A stretch of 22,817 nucleotides of DNA, from positions 1-22,817 of the forward strand of contig DAOVGU010000189.1 in the NCBI GenBank assembly GCA_030672255.1. Reading direction: 5' to 3'. Below are positions 1 to 7,566 of this stretch, piece after piece. This DNA is from a bacterium (GTDB taxonomy: Bacteria; Ratteibacteria; UBA8468). The notes beneath the pieces were generated by a model. That model did not search any database and was not told the DNA's origin. It saw only the letters and a list, made by a program, of their open reading frames with translations. The position numbers and the translations under genes were made by a program. Position 1 is the first letter of the stretch; each line of letters begins with the position of its first letter.

Positions 1-1
1 T

Positions 2-289
2 ATTTCTCCGGGAACGGGGGAGAAAAAATATCTGGAAACCCTATCCGAAGGGTTGGAGATTATAAAGAAATTTAATCCAGAGCTTATTGCTGTCTCAGCT
101 GGCTTTGATACATATCAGAGAGACTCTCTTCTTAACTTGAATTTGACCAAATCAAGCTATCGAAGAATTGGAGAAATGATTGTTTCTTTAAAAAAGCCAT
201 GCTTTTCTATCTTAGAGGGAGGTTATAGTCAGGAATTGCCAAAATGTATCTATATGTATCTGGAGGGCGTAAAGAATGAAAATGCTTAA
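2..289 (+). CDS. Histone deacetylase family protein, C-terminal part (5' end outside window)
   Basis: The frame is open from base 2, so the gene begins upstream of the window; the TTG at 53 is internal. The visible ~95 residues read like the C-terminal third of the HDAC/AcuC/acetylpolyamine amidohydrolase superfamily: PGTGEKKYLE, then the conserved LIAVSAGFDTY strand, and near the end LEGGYS, whose Tyr is the transition-state-stabilising residue in this zinc-dependent family. The metal and His-Asp residues would lie upstream. Bacterial members deacetylate small molecules such as acetylpolyamines or proteins; the substrate cannot be told here. The stop overlaps the next gene by 14 nt, indicating an operon with the glycoside hydrolase. 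Sure of the family, not of the substrate. Confidence 0.85.
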   Translation: MSPGTGEKKYLETLSEGLEIIKKFNPELIAVSAGFDTYQRDSLLNLNLTKSSYRRIGEMIVSLKKPCFSILEGGYSQELPKCIYMYLEGVKNENA

Positions 290-3281
290 AGAAGAATTCA
301 AAAACCCGGGAAAGGAATTCCGGGCAGCACCATTCTGGTCCTGGAATGACGATTTAAAGGATAGAGAACTTCAACATCAAATAGATGAGATGAAGAAAGG
401 GGGTTTGGGAGGTTTCTTTATGCATTCTCGGGTTGGTTTAATCACTCCCTATTTTTCTAAGCAATGGATGGAGAGAATCAAAAATACTGTAGCCTATAGC
501 AAGAAGGAAGAGATGCTTGCCTATCTCTATGATGAAGACCGCTGGCCCAGTGGATTTGCTGGCGGGAAAATTCCAAAGAAGGGAAAGGATTATCGCAATC
601 AGGGATTAGAACTAACAAAAAAGAACAAAAAGTGGGCATTCCGCAAAGTTATTGGTGAGAGACTACTGCAATTTAATAATGAAACCTATGTTGATACGCT
701 AAATCCCAGGGTTATAAAATCTTTTATTGACTCTACCTATGAAAAATATTTCAAAGAGGTAGGTAAAGAGTTTGATAAAACAATTCCCGGAATCTTTACC
801 GATGAACCGAATTGTAATACCTGGCGTGGGGTTAATAAAAAGAATATCCCCTGGACAGATAATCTGCCAGAAAAGTTTAAAGAAAGATATGGCTACGAAA
901 TTACCAACCACCTTCTTTCCCTTTTCTTTAATTTGGGTAACTATAAAAAGATTCGCTACCATTACTGGAGATTGGTCGCCGAATTATTCTTAGAGGCTTA
1001 TACAAAGCAAATCTACCATTGGTGCGATAAACATAAGATTGCCTATACCGGTCATTACAATGCTGAGGATACGCTACTTTCTCAAATGACCAATCTTGGC
1101 GCGGCAATGCCCCATTATGAATATATGCATATTCCCGGGGTTGACCATTTAGGGAGAAACATTGATAATTTAATTACCTTGAAACAATGCTCTTCAGTTG
1201 CTCACCAACTATCGAAGGAAAGGGTCCTTTCTGAGCTCTACGGCTGCTCGGGTCAGAACTTCTCCCTTGAGGGAAGAAAGTGGATTGGTGACTGGCATAT
1301 TGTTTTGGGTGTTAACCTCTTCTGTCCTCATCTCTGGCTCTATTCGATGAAGGGATGCCGAAAAAGAGATTATCCTCCAACGCTTTCTTTTCAACAGCCC
1401 TATTGGAAATATAACAAACCGATAGAGGACTACTTCGCCAGACTCAGTTATATCATGAGTCAGGGAGAATTTATTGCCGATATTCTGGTCCTGCATCCAG
1501 TAGAGTCTGCCTGGTGCCTTTATAAGCCTTCCGATACAAAGGAGGTTGATAAACTCAATAACTCCTTTGTTGCTTTGACGAAAGATCTCGGCGAGATTCA
1601 TGGTGATTATGATCTTGGGGATGAATCTTTATTGGAAAAATACGGAAAGGTAGAAAAAGATATCTTTAAAGTTGGTAAAATGAAGTATCGTCTGGTTATT
1701 ATTCCTCCCGCAGTTACCTTAAGGAGAAGCACCATTAATCTTTTATCTAAATTCCTTGCTAATGGAGGAGAGGTAATTGCAATCAGGCCTTTAGCTTCTC
1801 TAATGGAAGCAGAAGAAAATAAAAAATTAAAAGAATTATGGAAAAAAGTAAAAGTTATTTCTCAATCAAAGGAGGAACTAAAGAAGGCTCTGGATGAACT
1901 GTTAGAAAGAGAGATCTCTATCAAGGAGGCGGGAAAGGAGGTTAGTTCTATCTATTATCAGCATCGGAGAGTGGAAAAAAAGGAAATTTACTTCTTAGCC
2001 AATACAGACCAGAAAAGGAAATATAATAGCGTAATTAAAATTAAAGGGAAAGGAAGGTTAGAGGAATGGGATCCATTAACCGGAGAGACTGAGGAAATAC
2101 CGGCAAGTTATAAAAATGGTAAAACCATTTTTAACCTTTTCTTTCCTGAAACCGGCTCTCATCTTTTAGTTCTGGATAAAAGTAAATTAGCGCAGGATAA
2201 GTCCTGCGGCTACCGGGTAGCCGCAGCCTTTAGGTTGCGTGAGAAAGGGACGGAATCAAAATCAATCCTCTCGGATAACTGGGAATTCAAAAGACTGAAT
2301 TCCAACGCAGTTACCTTGGATTATACTTGTTATAAGAAAAAGGGGGCCAGAAACTGGAGCAAAAAAATTCCGGTCCGGGAGGTTCAACAGTCTTTAGAAA
2401 AGGAGGGAAAAGTCCAGAATATTTCTCTAAGATTTGGTTTTCAGGCAGATTTTTCCTTTTCTGAAAAGATTTATCTTATCTTGGAGAACCCTTCTATCTT
2501 TAGGATTAAGGTGAATGATAAAAAGATTAAATATCAGGATAAAGGCTTCTGGATCGATCCTTCCTTCAGAAAAATTGATATCTCAAAGGCAATAAAGAAA
2601 AAGGGAAAAAACTTTATTGAATTAAGTTGCCTGTTTAAATCCCCAGCAAAGCCCAGGACCTTAATCTATAAAAAGGATGGAGTGGAACTGGAATCGATCT
2701 ACCTTATTGGTGATTTTAAAGTTGAAGGTAGATTCAAAAAAGAGAGAGACATTATCCGGGGCAAAGATTTTATCCTCAAAGACAGGAAAGGGGTTAGGTC
2801 TCAACAGTCAACAAAATCAAAAGGTCTGGTTACTCAAGGCTATCCCTTCTATGCCGGGAGCTTCCTTTTTTCTCAGAAATTTAAATTACACCCCCACCTG
2901 GTCTCCTCTTTCCCATCCACCGGATGGGAGCCCTTCCTTGAGGGGGAGGATAGAAAAGGGGGGAAGATCTTTTTAAAATTTGAAAATTTCAATACGATTA
3001 TTGCGAAAGTAACCGTTAATAAAAAAGAGGCAGGACTTGTCTTCTGGCCTCCTTATCAGGTAGAAGTCACCAATTTTTTGAAAAAGGGAGAGAATCTCTT
3101 AGAGATTGAACTGACGAATAGTTTAAGAAATCTACTTGGTCCTCACCATCATCGGGCAGGAGAATTGTTGTCGGTTGGTCCGGGTAGTTTCACAGATAGA
3201 GAAAATTGGACGGATAATTATAGCTTTATCCCCTTCGGGCAGGGGAAAGTGAGGTTAGTTAAATATGGAAAAATTAGATAA
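276..3281 (+). CDS. GH106-like glycoside hydrolase with C-terminal jelly-roll domains
   Basis: A 1001-residue protein. The N-terminus (FRAAPFWSWND, GGFFMHSRVGL, YDEDRWPSG near residues 86-96) matches large hydrolases annotated as GH106/alpha-L-rhamnosidase-like, with a TIM-barrel-type catalytic region. Acidic motifs that could be catalytic are TDEP near residues 175-178 and SELYG with Glu320; I did not verify these against a structure. The last ~200 residues (VTVNKKEAGLVFWPPYQVEV, then KKGENLLEIEL) look like a GH2-type sugar-binding jelly roll. No signal peptide is visible, so it may be cytoplasmic. The ATG at 276 follows GGAGG at 262-266. It overlaps both neighbours (14 and 17 nt). Residues ~636-655 are translated from a dispersed palindromic repeat also present at 22556-22636. 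Likely a polysaccharide or oligosaccharide hydrolase; the sugar is unknown. Confidence 0.8.
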   Translation: MKMLKEEFKNPGKEFRAAPFWSWNDDLKDRELQHQIDEMKKGGLGGFFMHSRVGLITPYFSKQWMERIKNTVAYSKKEEMLAYLYDEDRWPSGFAGGKIPKKGKDYRNQGLELTKKNKKWAFRKVIGERLLQFNNETYVDTLNPRVIKSFIDSTYEKYFKEVGKEFDKTIPGIFTDEPNCNTWRGVNKKNIPWTDNLPEKFKERYGYEITNHLLSLFFNLGNYKKIRYHYWRLVAELFLEAYTKQIYHWCDKHKIAYTGHYNAEDTLLSQMTNLGAAMPHYEYMHIPGVDHLGRNIDNLITLKQCSSVAHQLSKERVLSELYGCSGQNFSLEGRKWIGDWHIVLGVNLFCPHLWLYSMKGCRKRDYPPTLSFQQPYWKYNKPIEDYFARLSYIMSQGEFIADILVLHPVESAWCLYKPSDTKEVDKLNNSFVALTKDLGEIHGDYDLGDESLLEKYGKVEKDIFKVGKMKYRLVIIPPAVTLRRSTINLLSKFLANGGEVIAIRPLASLMEAEENKKLKELWKKVKVISQSKEELKKALDELLEREISIKEAGKEVSSIYYQHRRVEKKEIYFLANTDQKRKYNSVIKIKGKGRLEEWDPLTGETEEIPASYKNGKTIFNLFFPETGSHLLVLDKSKLAQDKSCGYRVAAAFRLREKGTESKSILSDNWEFKRLNSNAVTLDYTCYKKKGARNWSKKIPVREVQQSLEKEGKVQNISLRFGFQADFSFSEKIYLILENPSIFRIKVNDKKIKYQDKGFWIDPSFRKIDISKAIKKKGKNFIELSCLFKSPAKPRTLIYKKDGVELESIYLIGDFKVEGRFKKERDIIRGKDFILKDRKGVRSQQSTKSKGLVTQGYPFYAGSFLFSQKFKLHPHLVSSFPSTGWEPFLEGEDRKGGKIFLKFENFNTIIAKVTVNKKEAGLVFWPPYQVEVTNFLKKGENLLEIELTNSLRNLLGPHHHRAGELLSVGPGSFTDRENWTDNYSFIPFGQGKVRLVKYGKIR
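2183..2239 (+). repeat. Dispersed triple-hairpin repeat inside the glycoside hydrolase ORF
   Basis: The stretch beginning TAAATTAGCGCAGG and ending GGTTGCG contains small hairpins (GCAGG/CCTGC, CGGCTACC/GGTAGCCG, GCAGCC/GGTTGC). A clearly related copy lies between genes at 22556-22636. Here it is translated in frame, giving the odd segment SCGYRVAAAFRLR between the catalytic and jelly-roll parts. Confidence 0.85.
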
Positions 3282-3879
3282 AATTGGTTTAGGGATTAAA
3301 AAGTTATTAGATAGCAAAGATAAATCTCGGGAGAAAGCTTTGTCTTCTTCTCGTAGAGTAATCAGAATTTGTTCGGAAGTAATCAAAATGGCGCATCGGG
3401 GTCAATTGCAAAAATCCCAATTATTACTGAAGGAAACGAGCAAACTCTTAAAGCCAACCCGAGAAAGTCTGAAGGAGCATCCTGATATCTATTATGGTGG
3501 TTTTCTCCAGGCCGCGGAGAAGGAATATGCTGAGGCCTCGGTTTTCTTCTCGATTGTTAAGAAGCAACCCTTACCCGCACCTCAAGATTTAAAGGTTGGA
3601 GAGTCTTCTTATCTCTGTGGGATGGGAGAGGCAATTGGGGAAATGAGAAGGTATATCCTTGATTCCATCCGCAAGGATAAATTAGCCGATTGCGAAAGGT
3701 TGCTTAGTTTAATGGATGAACTCTACTATTTCCTTTTTTCCTTTGATTATCCCGAACCTTTGATTAGGGGTCTGCGTCGAACCGTTGATAGCGCCCGGGG
3801 GATTATCGAGAGGACGCGCGCCGATGTTACCAACTCCGTCAGGCAAAAAAGATTGGAAGAAAAATTGTCAAAAAAATGA
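3265..3879 (+). CDS. Translin family protein
   Basis: 204 residues, the usual size for translin/TRAX-like proteins. Recognisable segments: EKALSSSRRVIRICSEVIKM with AHRGQ, the YYGGFLQAAEKEYAEA helix, PLPAPQDLKVGESSYLCGMG, GEMRRYILDSIRKDK, and the tail LRRTVDSARGIIERTRADVT. Eukaryotic translin forms octameric barrels that bind RNA or ssDNA and, with TRAX, act as the RNase C3PO; archaeal homologues bind or cut RNA. Bacterial members are uncommon and their role is unclear. It starts at 3265, 17 nt inside the glycoside hydrolase gene, with GTGAGG upstream, and its stop overlaps pfkA as ATGA, so it is cotranscribed with carbohydrate genes. Confident of the family; function is inferred only from homologues. 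Confidence 0.85.
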   Translation: MEKLDKIGLGIKKLLDSKDKSREKALSSSRRVIRICSEVIKMAHRGQLQKSQLLLKETSKLLKPTRESLKEHPDIYYGGFLQAAEKEYAEASVFFSIVKKQPLPAPQDLKVGESSYLCGMGEAIGEMRRYILDSIRKDKLADCERLLSLMDELYYFLFSFDYPEPLIRGLRRTVDSARGIIERTRADVTNSVRQKRLEEKLSKK

Positions 3880-4835
3880 GAAAAATTGGGCTTTTAACTG
3901 GTGGGGGTGATGCTCCCGGGATGAATGCGGCGATCAGGGCGGCGGTGAGGACGGCGATCTATTTTGGATTGGAGGTTATCGGGGTTGAAGGGGGTTTTTC
4001 CGGCCTCATTGCTAATAAGTTTCGCCGGTTAGACTCCTCCTCGGTGAGTGGCATTATTAATAAGGGAGGAACAATCCTGCATTCGGCAAGATGCCCTGAA
4101 TTTAAACAAAAGGATGGAATAAAAAAGGCGGTTGAAAATATTAGAAAGGAAAATATTGAAGGGCTTATCGTCATTGGTGGAGATGGCTCTTTAAAAGGTG
4201 CTTACGTTCTTCAGAAGAAAGGGATTGCGGTGAGCTTTATTCCCGCTTCCATCGATAATGATATTTTTGGGACGGAAGAGACAATTGGTTTTGATACTGC
4301 GGTTAACACCGCTCTTGACGCCATTGATAAAATCAGGGATACCGCTACCAGCCATGAGAGAATTTTCTTGATTGAAGTAATGGGAAGGGAAAGCGGCTTC
4401 TTGGCTCTTGAGGTGGGACTTGCCTCCGGAGCAGAGGTGATTCTAATTCCGGAGGTTAAGTTTAAAATCGAAGACATCTGCAATGTGCTGAAGAAGGGCA
4501 GGAAAAGAGGTAAGAGAAGTTATATTATCATCGTTGCCGAAGGAGCGGGAAAAATATCCGAGATTGGAAAGGAAATTGGAAGAAGAATCAAGGGCGAGGT
4601 TAGAACAACCACTTTAGGTTATCTTCAGAGAGGGGGAACTCCCAGCGCCGATAGTCGGAATTTAGCCTGCCGGTTTGGAGCTTTTGCCGTCGAACTTTTA
4701 AAGAGCGGAGAAAGTGGAAGGATGGTCGGAATCAATAAGGGGAAAGTTGTACCTCTCCCGATAGAGAAGATCTATCGGCGCCGAAAAAGAATAGACCTTC
4801 GTCGATACCAGCTAGCAAAAATCTTGAGCCTATAG
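3876..4835 (+). CDS. pfkA: 6-phosphofructokinase, ATP-type
   Basis: 319 residues, the length of the classic bacterial enzyme, which phosphorylates fructose 6-phosphate to the 1,6-bisphosphate in glycolysis. Residue numbers coincide with E. coli PfkA: GGDAPGMN near residues 10-17, GGDGS at 101-105, PASIDND at 123-129 with catalytic Asp127, and MGRESGF from Met169 with Arg171. Gly104 and the absence of Lys124 fit ATP rather than pyrophosphate as donor. Position 125 is Ser where E. coli has Thr, and 124 is Ala instead of Gly. The start overlaps the translin stop (ATGA). The final codons and stop overlap one arm (CTTGAGCCT, 4823-4831) of a downstream hairpin set. Confidence 0.95.
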   Translation: MRKIGLLTGGGDAPGMNAAIRAAVRTAIYFGLEVIGVEGGFSGLIANKFRRLDSSSVSGIINKGGTILHSARCPEFKQKDGIKKAVENIRKENIEGLIVIGGDGSLKGAYVLQKKGIAVSFIPASIDNDIFGTEETIGFDTAVNTALDAIDKIRDTATSHERIFLIEVMGRESGFLALEVGLASGAEVILIPEVKFKIEDICNVLKKGRKRGKRSYIIIVAEGAGKISEIGKEIGRRIKGEVRTTTLGYLQRGGTPSADSRNLACRFGAFAVELLKSGESGRMVGINKGKVVPLPIEKIYRRRKRIDLRRYQLAKILSL

Positions 4836-5000
4836 GAAGTTATACCTTCTGATATACCGCAGGCTCAAGGGGGGATTGCTAAGGGGGCGACGAGAAGCCC
4901 CCCTTACGAAGTAGAGGGGGTAACAGTGAACTTTAGTTCACGCCATAGGGGGTGTAAACCCCCTTTGGGGAGTTCACCGAAAGGTGAACGACTTGAGCCT
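4823..5000 (+). repeat. Multi-hairpin structured region downstream of pfkA
   Basis: AGGCTCAAG at 4861-4869 can pair perfectly with CTTGAGCCT at 4823-4831 (end of pfkA) or with CTTGAGCCT at 4992-5000, so the pairings exclude each other. Inside the longer pairing lie four hairpins: AAGGGGGC/GCCCCCCTT (4881-4905), GTGAAC/GTTCAC with loop TTTA (4926-4941), AGGGGG/CCCCCT (4947-4964) and GTTCACC/GGTGAAC with a GAAA tetraloop (4972-4989). There is no U-tract, so it is not a textbook terminator, though it may stop transcription or protect a 3' end. It may instead be clustered repeats. Confidence 0.7.
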
Positions 5001-5029
5001 TTGACAAAAAACGGATAATGAAATAGAAT
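5001..5029 (+). promoter_or_regulatory. Predicted sigma-70-type promoter upstream of ispH
   Basis: TTGACA at 5001-5006 is a perfect -35 box, followed after 17 nt by TAGAAT at 5024-5029, five of six matches to TATAAT. It begins immediately after the outer arm of the pfkA-downstream hairpin set. The first real gene downstream is ispH at 5337, which would give a transcript leader of about 300 nt made largely of repeats. A second TTGACA at 5300-5305 has no convincing -10. Confidence 0.55.
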
Positions 5030-5110
5030 AAAAGACTCGGAAGTTTCCTTCAGCCAATGGTCAGTTGCTTCGTTCTCCCCACTTGTGGGGGTAAGTACTC
5101 AGTGAACCAC

Positions 5111-5238
5111 GTCAGTGCGAACGAAGTGAAGCAATCCGACGGAGTCGTTGCGAGGAGTGAAACGACGAAGCAATCTCAAGAAGTGAGGGATTGCCACACT
5201 CCCCCGTATTTAATACGGGGTTGTTCGCTCGCAATGAC
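5111..5238 (+). repeat. Dispersed inverted repeat of the GTCATTGCGAG...CGCAATGAC type, with nested palindrome
   Basis: Blocks resembling GTCATTGCGAGGAG and AAGCAATC occur at 5111-5136 and 5144-5176, and the closing arm TCGCTCGCAATGAC at 5225-5238. A 19-nt palindrome is nested within it at 5202-5220. A related element lies at 13273-13359. Elements of this type recur in many environmental bacterial genomes (from memory). A 62-codon frame through the stretch (5057-5245) is a translation of the repeat and not a gene. Confidence 0.8.
5202..5220 (+). repeat. Mini-palindrome CCCCGTATTTAATACGGGG, copy 1
   Basis: A perfect palindrome with 9-nt arms and a single T at the centre, inserted inside a larger dispersed repeat. 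An identical copy lies within ispH at 5774-5792. Confidence 0.9.
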
Positions 5239-5271
5239 AGGATGAACGTACTTTACTGAATATTTACTTGT

Positions 5272-5301
5272 GGGGAGATACAGAGGGGACTGACTCGTCT
5301 T
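5272..5301 (+). repeat. Repeat GGGGAGATACAGAGGGG + TGACTCG.CTT, copy upstream of ispH
   Basis: The 17-mer GGGGAGATACAGAGGGG at 5272-5288 is identical to 9391-9407, and both are followed by a similar TGACTCG(T/C)CTT block. The other copy lies directly before the gspI start. Here it ends 35 nt before the ispH ATG. Confidence 0.8.
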
Positions 5302-5336
5302 GACAGAAAGAAAATAAATAAAGTAAAGTCGTTTAG

Positions 5337-6203
5337 ATGAAGATAGTTATTGCTGAGGATACAGGCTTCTGTTATGGTGTCCAGCGGGCAATCGGTTTGG
5401 TCAAGCGAAGGTTAGAGGCGGGAAAAGAAGAACTCTATTCTTTAGGACCTCTCATTCATAACCGCCTGGTAATGAAGGAATTAGAAAAAAAAGGGCTAAA
5501 GATTGTAGACAATCCTTCTCGAATTAAAGGCAGCCTCATTATTCGTTCACATGGGCTTCATCCCGCTTTAATTGAAGAGGCAAGAAGAAAGAAGATAAGA
5601 GTTATTGATACTACCTGCCCCTTCGTGAAGTCGGTGCAGAAAAGAGTAAAATATCTTGTCATAATGAACTATGAAGTTATCATTATCGGCAATCCTAATC
5701 ATCCTGAGGTTGGGGCCTTGGCTGGCTTTGCCCGCGATGAAGCAATAATAATAGATCAAAAATCAAATATCAACCCCGTATTTAATACGGGGCAAATATC
5801 AAAGATAGGGGCAAAAAAGGTAGGGGTGGTGAGTCAGACAACCATAAATGTCAAAGATTACCAGAGGATAATTAGCGAACTGTATAAGAAAATTGGACCG
5901 GAGGAGTTTTTGGTCTTTAATACCATCTGCGAAATTACCAAGAAAAGGCAGAAAGAGGTGGCTAAATTATCCAGGAGGGTTGATTCCTTTCTTGTTTTGG
6001 GAAGTAAAGAGAGTTCTAATACAAGGGCTCTCTATGAGCTATGTAAGAAGAGGCGTCCCGCCTTTCTTATTGAAACCCCTTCCCAGATTAAGGAGGAATG
6101 GTTTAAAACTGCAGGGACTATTGGAATTCTTTCGGGAACCTCTACGCCCGATTGGGTAGTTAAAGCCACGGCCGATGCTCTCGCAAGACTGAAAAATGAA
6201 TAA
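5337..6203 (+). CDS. ispH: 4-hydroxy-3-methylbut-2-enyl diphosphate reductase
   Basis: 288 residues. It catalyses the last step of the MEP isoprenoid pathway, reducing HMBPP to IPP and DMAPP with an Fe-S cluster. The three cluster cysteines are Cys12 (GFCYGV), Cys94 (TTCPFV) and Cys198 (NTICEIT); substrate-binding motifs PLIHN, RSHG, NPNHPE, SQTT, SSNT and SGTSTP are all present. A palindrome flanked by 10-nt direct repeats (5764-5802) is translated in frame as part of a variable loop (NPVFNTGQ), and the protein otherwise looks intact. No convincing Shine-Dalgarno precedes the ATG. The stop overlaps the S1 gene by 8 nt; the two genes are fused in many Clostridia, which supports both calls. 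Confidence 0.96.
   Translation: MKIVIAEDTGFCYGVQRAIGLVKRRLEAGKEELYSLGPLIHNRLVMKELEKKGLKIVDNPSRIKGSLIIRSHGLHPALIEEARRKKIRVIDTTCPFVKSVQKRVKYLVIMNYEVIIIGNPNHPEVGALAGFARDEAIIIDQKSNINPVFNTGQISKIGAKKVGVVSQTTINVKDYQRIISELYKKIGPEEFLVFNTICEITKKRQKEVAKLSRRVDSFLVLGSKESSNTRALYELCKKRRPAFLIETPSQIKEEWFKTAGTIGILSGTSTPDWVVKATADALARLKNE
5764..5802 (+). repeat. Mini-palindrome inside ispH flanked by 10-nt direct repeats
   Basis: The palindrome at 5774-5792 is identical to 5202-5220. It is bounded directly on each side by CAAATATCAA (5764-5773 and 5793-5802), like a target-site duplication. The repeat period is 29 nt, not a multiple of three, so simple insertion into the present frame needs a compensating change. 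Confidence 0.9.
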
Positions 6204-7560
6204 AGAACTAACCAAAATTCTCGATAAGAAACTAAAGGAGTTTAGAGAGGGAAATCTAATCAAAGGGAAGGTTGTACGCATTGATAAGGATGGCGTGGTT
6301 ATCGATGTTGGCTATAAATCGGAGGGAAGAATCCCCAACTCTGAATTTAAAAACCCTAAAAGGGTTAAGATTGGAGATGAGATAGATGTAGTTATTGAAT
6401 CGCTGGAGCCAAACGATAATGGTTTACTTCTCTTTTCCAAGGAAAGGGCCGACCTCTCACTTAACTGGCATCGTATAGAGAAGACTTATGAAACCGATTC
6501 TCCCATTGAGGGGAAGATTGTTCAGATAGTGAAAGGAGGTTTCAAGGTAGATATTGGCGTACTTGCCTTTCTTCCCGGTTCCCAGACAGATACCAAACCC
6601 TTAACCGAACCTAAAGAATTTTTAGGCAAGAACTACCAATTTAAGATTCTTAAGATTGATCGGCCCAAGAAGAATGTGGTCCTATCCCGCCGCAGTCTTT
6701 TGGAGGAAGAGGAGAGAAAAGAACACCTTTCCGCTCTTTTAAAGTTAAAGGAGGGTGAATGGATTAAGGGAAAGGTGAAAAATATTGTTGACTATGGTGC
6801 TTTTGTCGAAGTAGATGGTGTTAGCGGCTTTCTCCATATTAACGAGATGAGCTGGGGTAGAATTAGCCATCCATCTCAACTTTTAAGAGTAGGAGAAGAA
6901 ATTGAAGTTCTTGTCTTAACCGTTGATCGAGAGAAGGGGGAAGTCTCCTTTGGTCTGAAGCAAAAAACACCCAATCCTTGGGAAAAGATAGAGGAAAGGT
7001 ATCCTGTAGGTTCCAAAGTGAGGGGGAAGGTCGTTAATATCACTGAATATGGCGCTTTTGTTAAGATAGAGGAGGGGGTGGAAGGACTACTGCATATTTC
7101 GGAACTCTCCTGGATTGGCCATATTAAACATCCTTCCGAAATTATTGCTATGGGTGATGAATTGGAACTTTTGGTCATCGGGATTGAGAAGGAGCATCAG
7201 AAAATCTCTTTTTCTCTGAAGAGGTTGGAACCGAATCCCTGGGAAAAAATTAAAGAAAAATATCCCTCAGGAACAAAGTTTAAGGGAAAAGTGGTCAGCC
7301 TCACCAATTATGGAGCCTTTGTCGAGATAGAGAAAGGGATTGACGGATTGCTTCATATCTCCAACATCTCCTGGGACAAGATTAAACATCCTTCGGAGGT
7401 TCTGAAAAAAGGGGAAAAGGTTGATGTAGTTGTGCTTTCTGTGGACCCGGAAAAGAAAAAGATCGCTCTGGGTATGAAACAGCTGAAAGAGAAACCAGAA
7501 GACAAGGGACGCTGTGCGACGAGTAAGGAGCACGAGATAGCGTCGGGTGCGAGTCAGTGA
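6196..7560 (+). CDS. rpsA: 30S ribosomal protein S1-like protein with five S1 domains
   Basis: 454 residues with five S1/OB-fold RNA-binding repeats at about 18-86, 100-167, 186-255, 270-342 and 356-428. Repeats 3-5 carry the typical GKV..I..YGAFVE/K, G.LHIS and HPSE signatures; E. coli S1 has six repeats. Repeats 1-2 are more divergent, as usual for the ribosome-docking end of S1. The role is mRNA capture on the 30S subunit. It is coupled to ispH by an 8-nt overlap. The last ~17 residues, from about 7507, are encoded by a GC-rich hairpin repeat (7508-7566) and do not look like native S1 sequence. Assignment as the main S1, and not an accessory S1-domain protein, is likely but not proven. Confidence 0.9.
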   Translation: MNKELTKILDKKLKEFREGNLIKGKVVRIDKDGVVIDVGYKSEGRIPNSEFKNPKRVKIGDEIDVVIESLEPNDNGLLLFSKERADLSLNWHRIEKTYETDSPIEGKIVQIVKGGFKVDIGVLAFLPGSQTDTKPLTEPKEFLGKNYQFKILKIDRPKKNVVLSRRSLLEEEERKEHLSALLKLKEGEWIKGKVKNIVDYGAFVEVDGVSGFLHINEMSWGRISHPSQLLRVGEEIEVLVLTVDREKGEVSFGLKQKTPNPWEKIEERYPVGSKVRGKVVNITEYGAFVKIEEGVEGLLHISELSWIGHIKHPSEIIAMGDELELLVIGIEKEHQKISFSLKRLEPNPWEKIKEKYPSGTKFKGKVVSLTNYGAFVEIEKGIDGLLHISNISWDKIKHPSEVLKKGEKVDVVVLSVDPEKKKIALGMKQLKEKPEDKGRCATSKEHEIASGASQ

Positions 7561-7566
7561 GCACCC
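7508..7566 (+). repeat. Two tandem constant-loop hairpins at the end of the S1 gene
   Basis: Hairpin 1 has stems GACGCT (7508-7513) and AGCGTC (7539-7544) around a 20-nt core at 7514-7533. Hairpin 2 has stems GGGTGC (7545-7550) and GCACCC (7561-7566). The pair occurs again, inverted, at 9210-9267, with the core conserved and one stem changed. The first hairpin encodes the S1 C-terminal tail. Confidence 0.85.

Noticed and set aside
4881..4964. Intrinsic terminator for pfkA
   Set aside because: The stems are strong but no T-run follows, so termination cannot be claimed from sequence.
5057..5245. 62-codon frame on the + strand
   Set aside because: It is a translation of the dispersed inverted repeat and nested palindrome, with no family signature.
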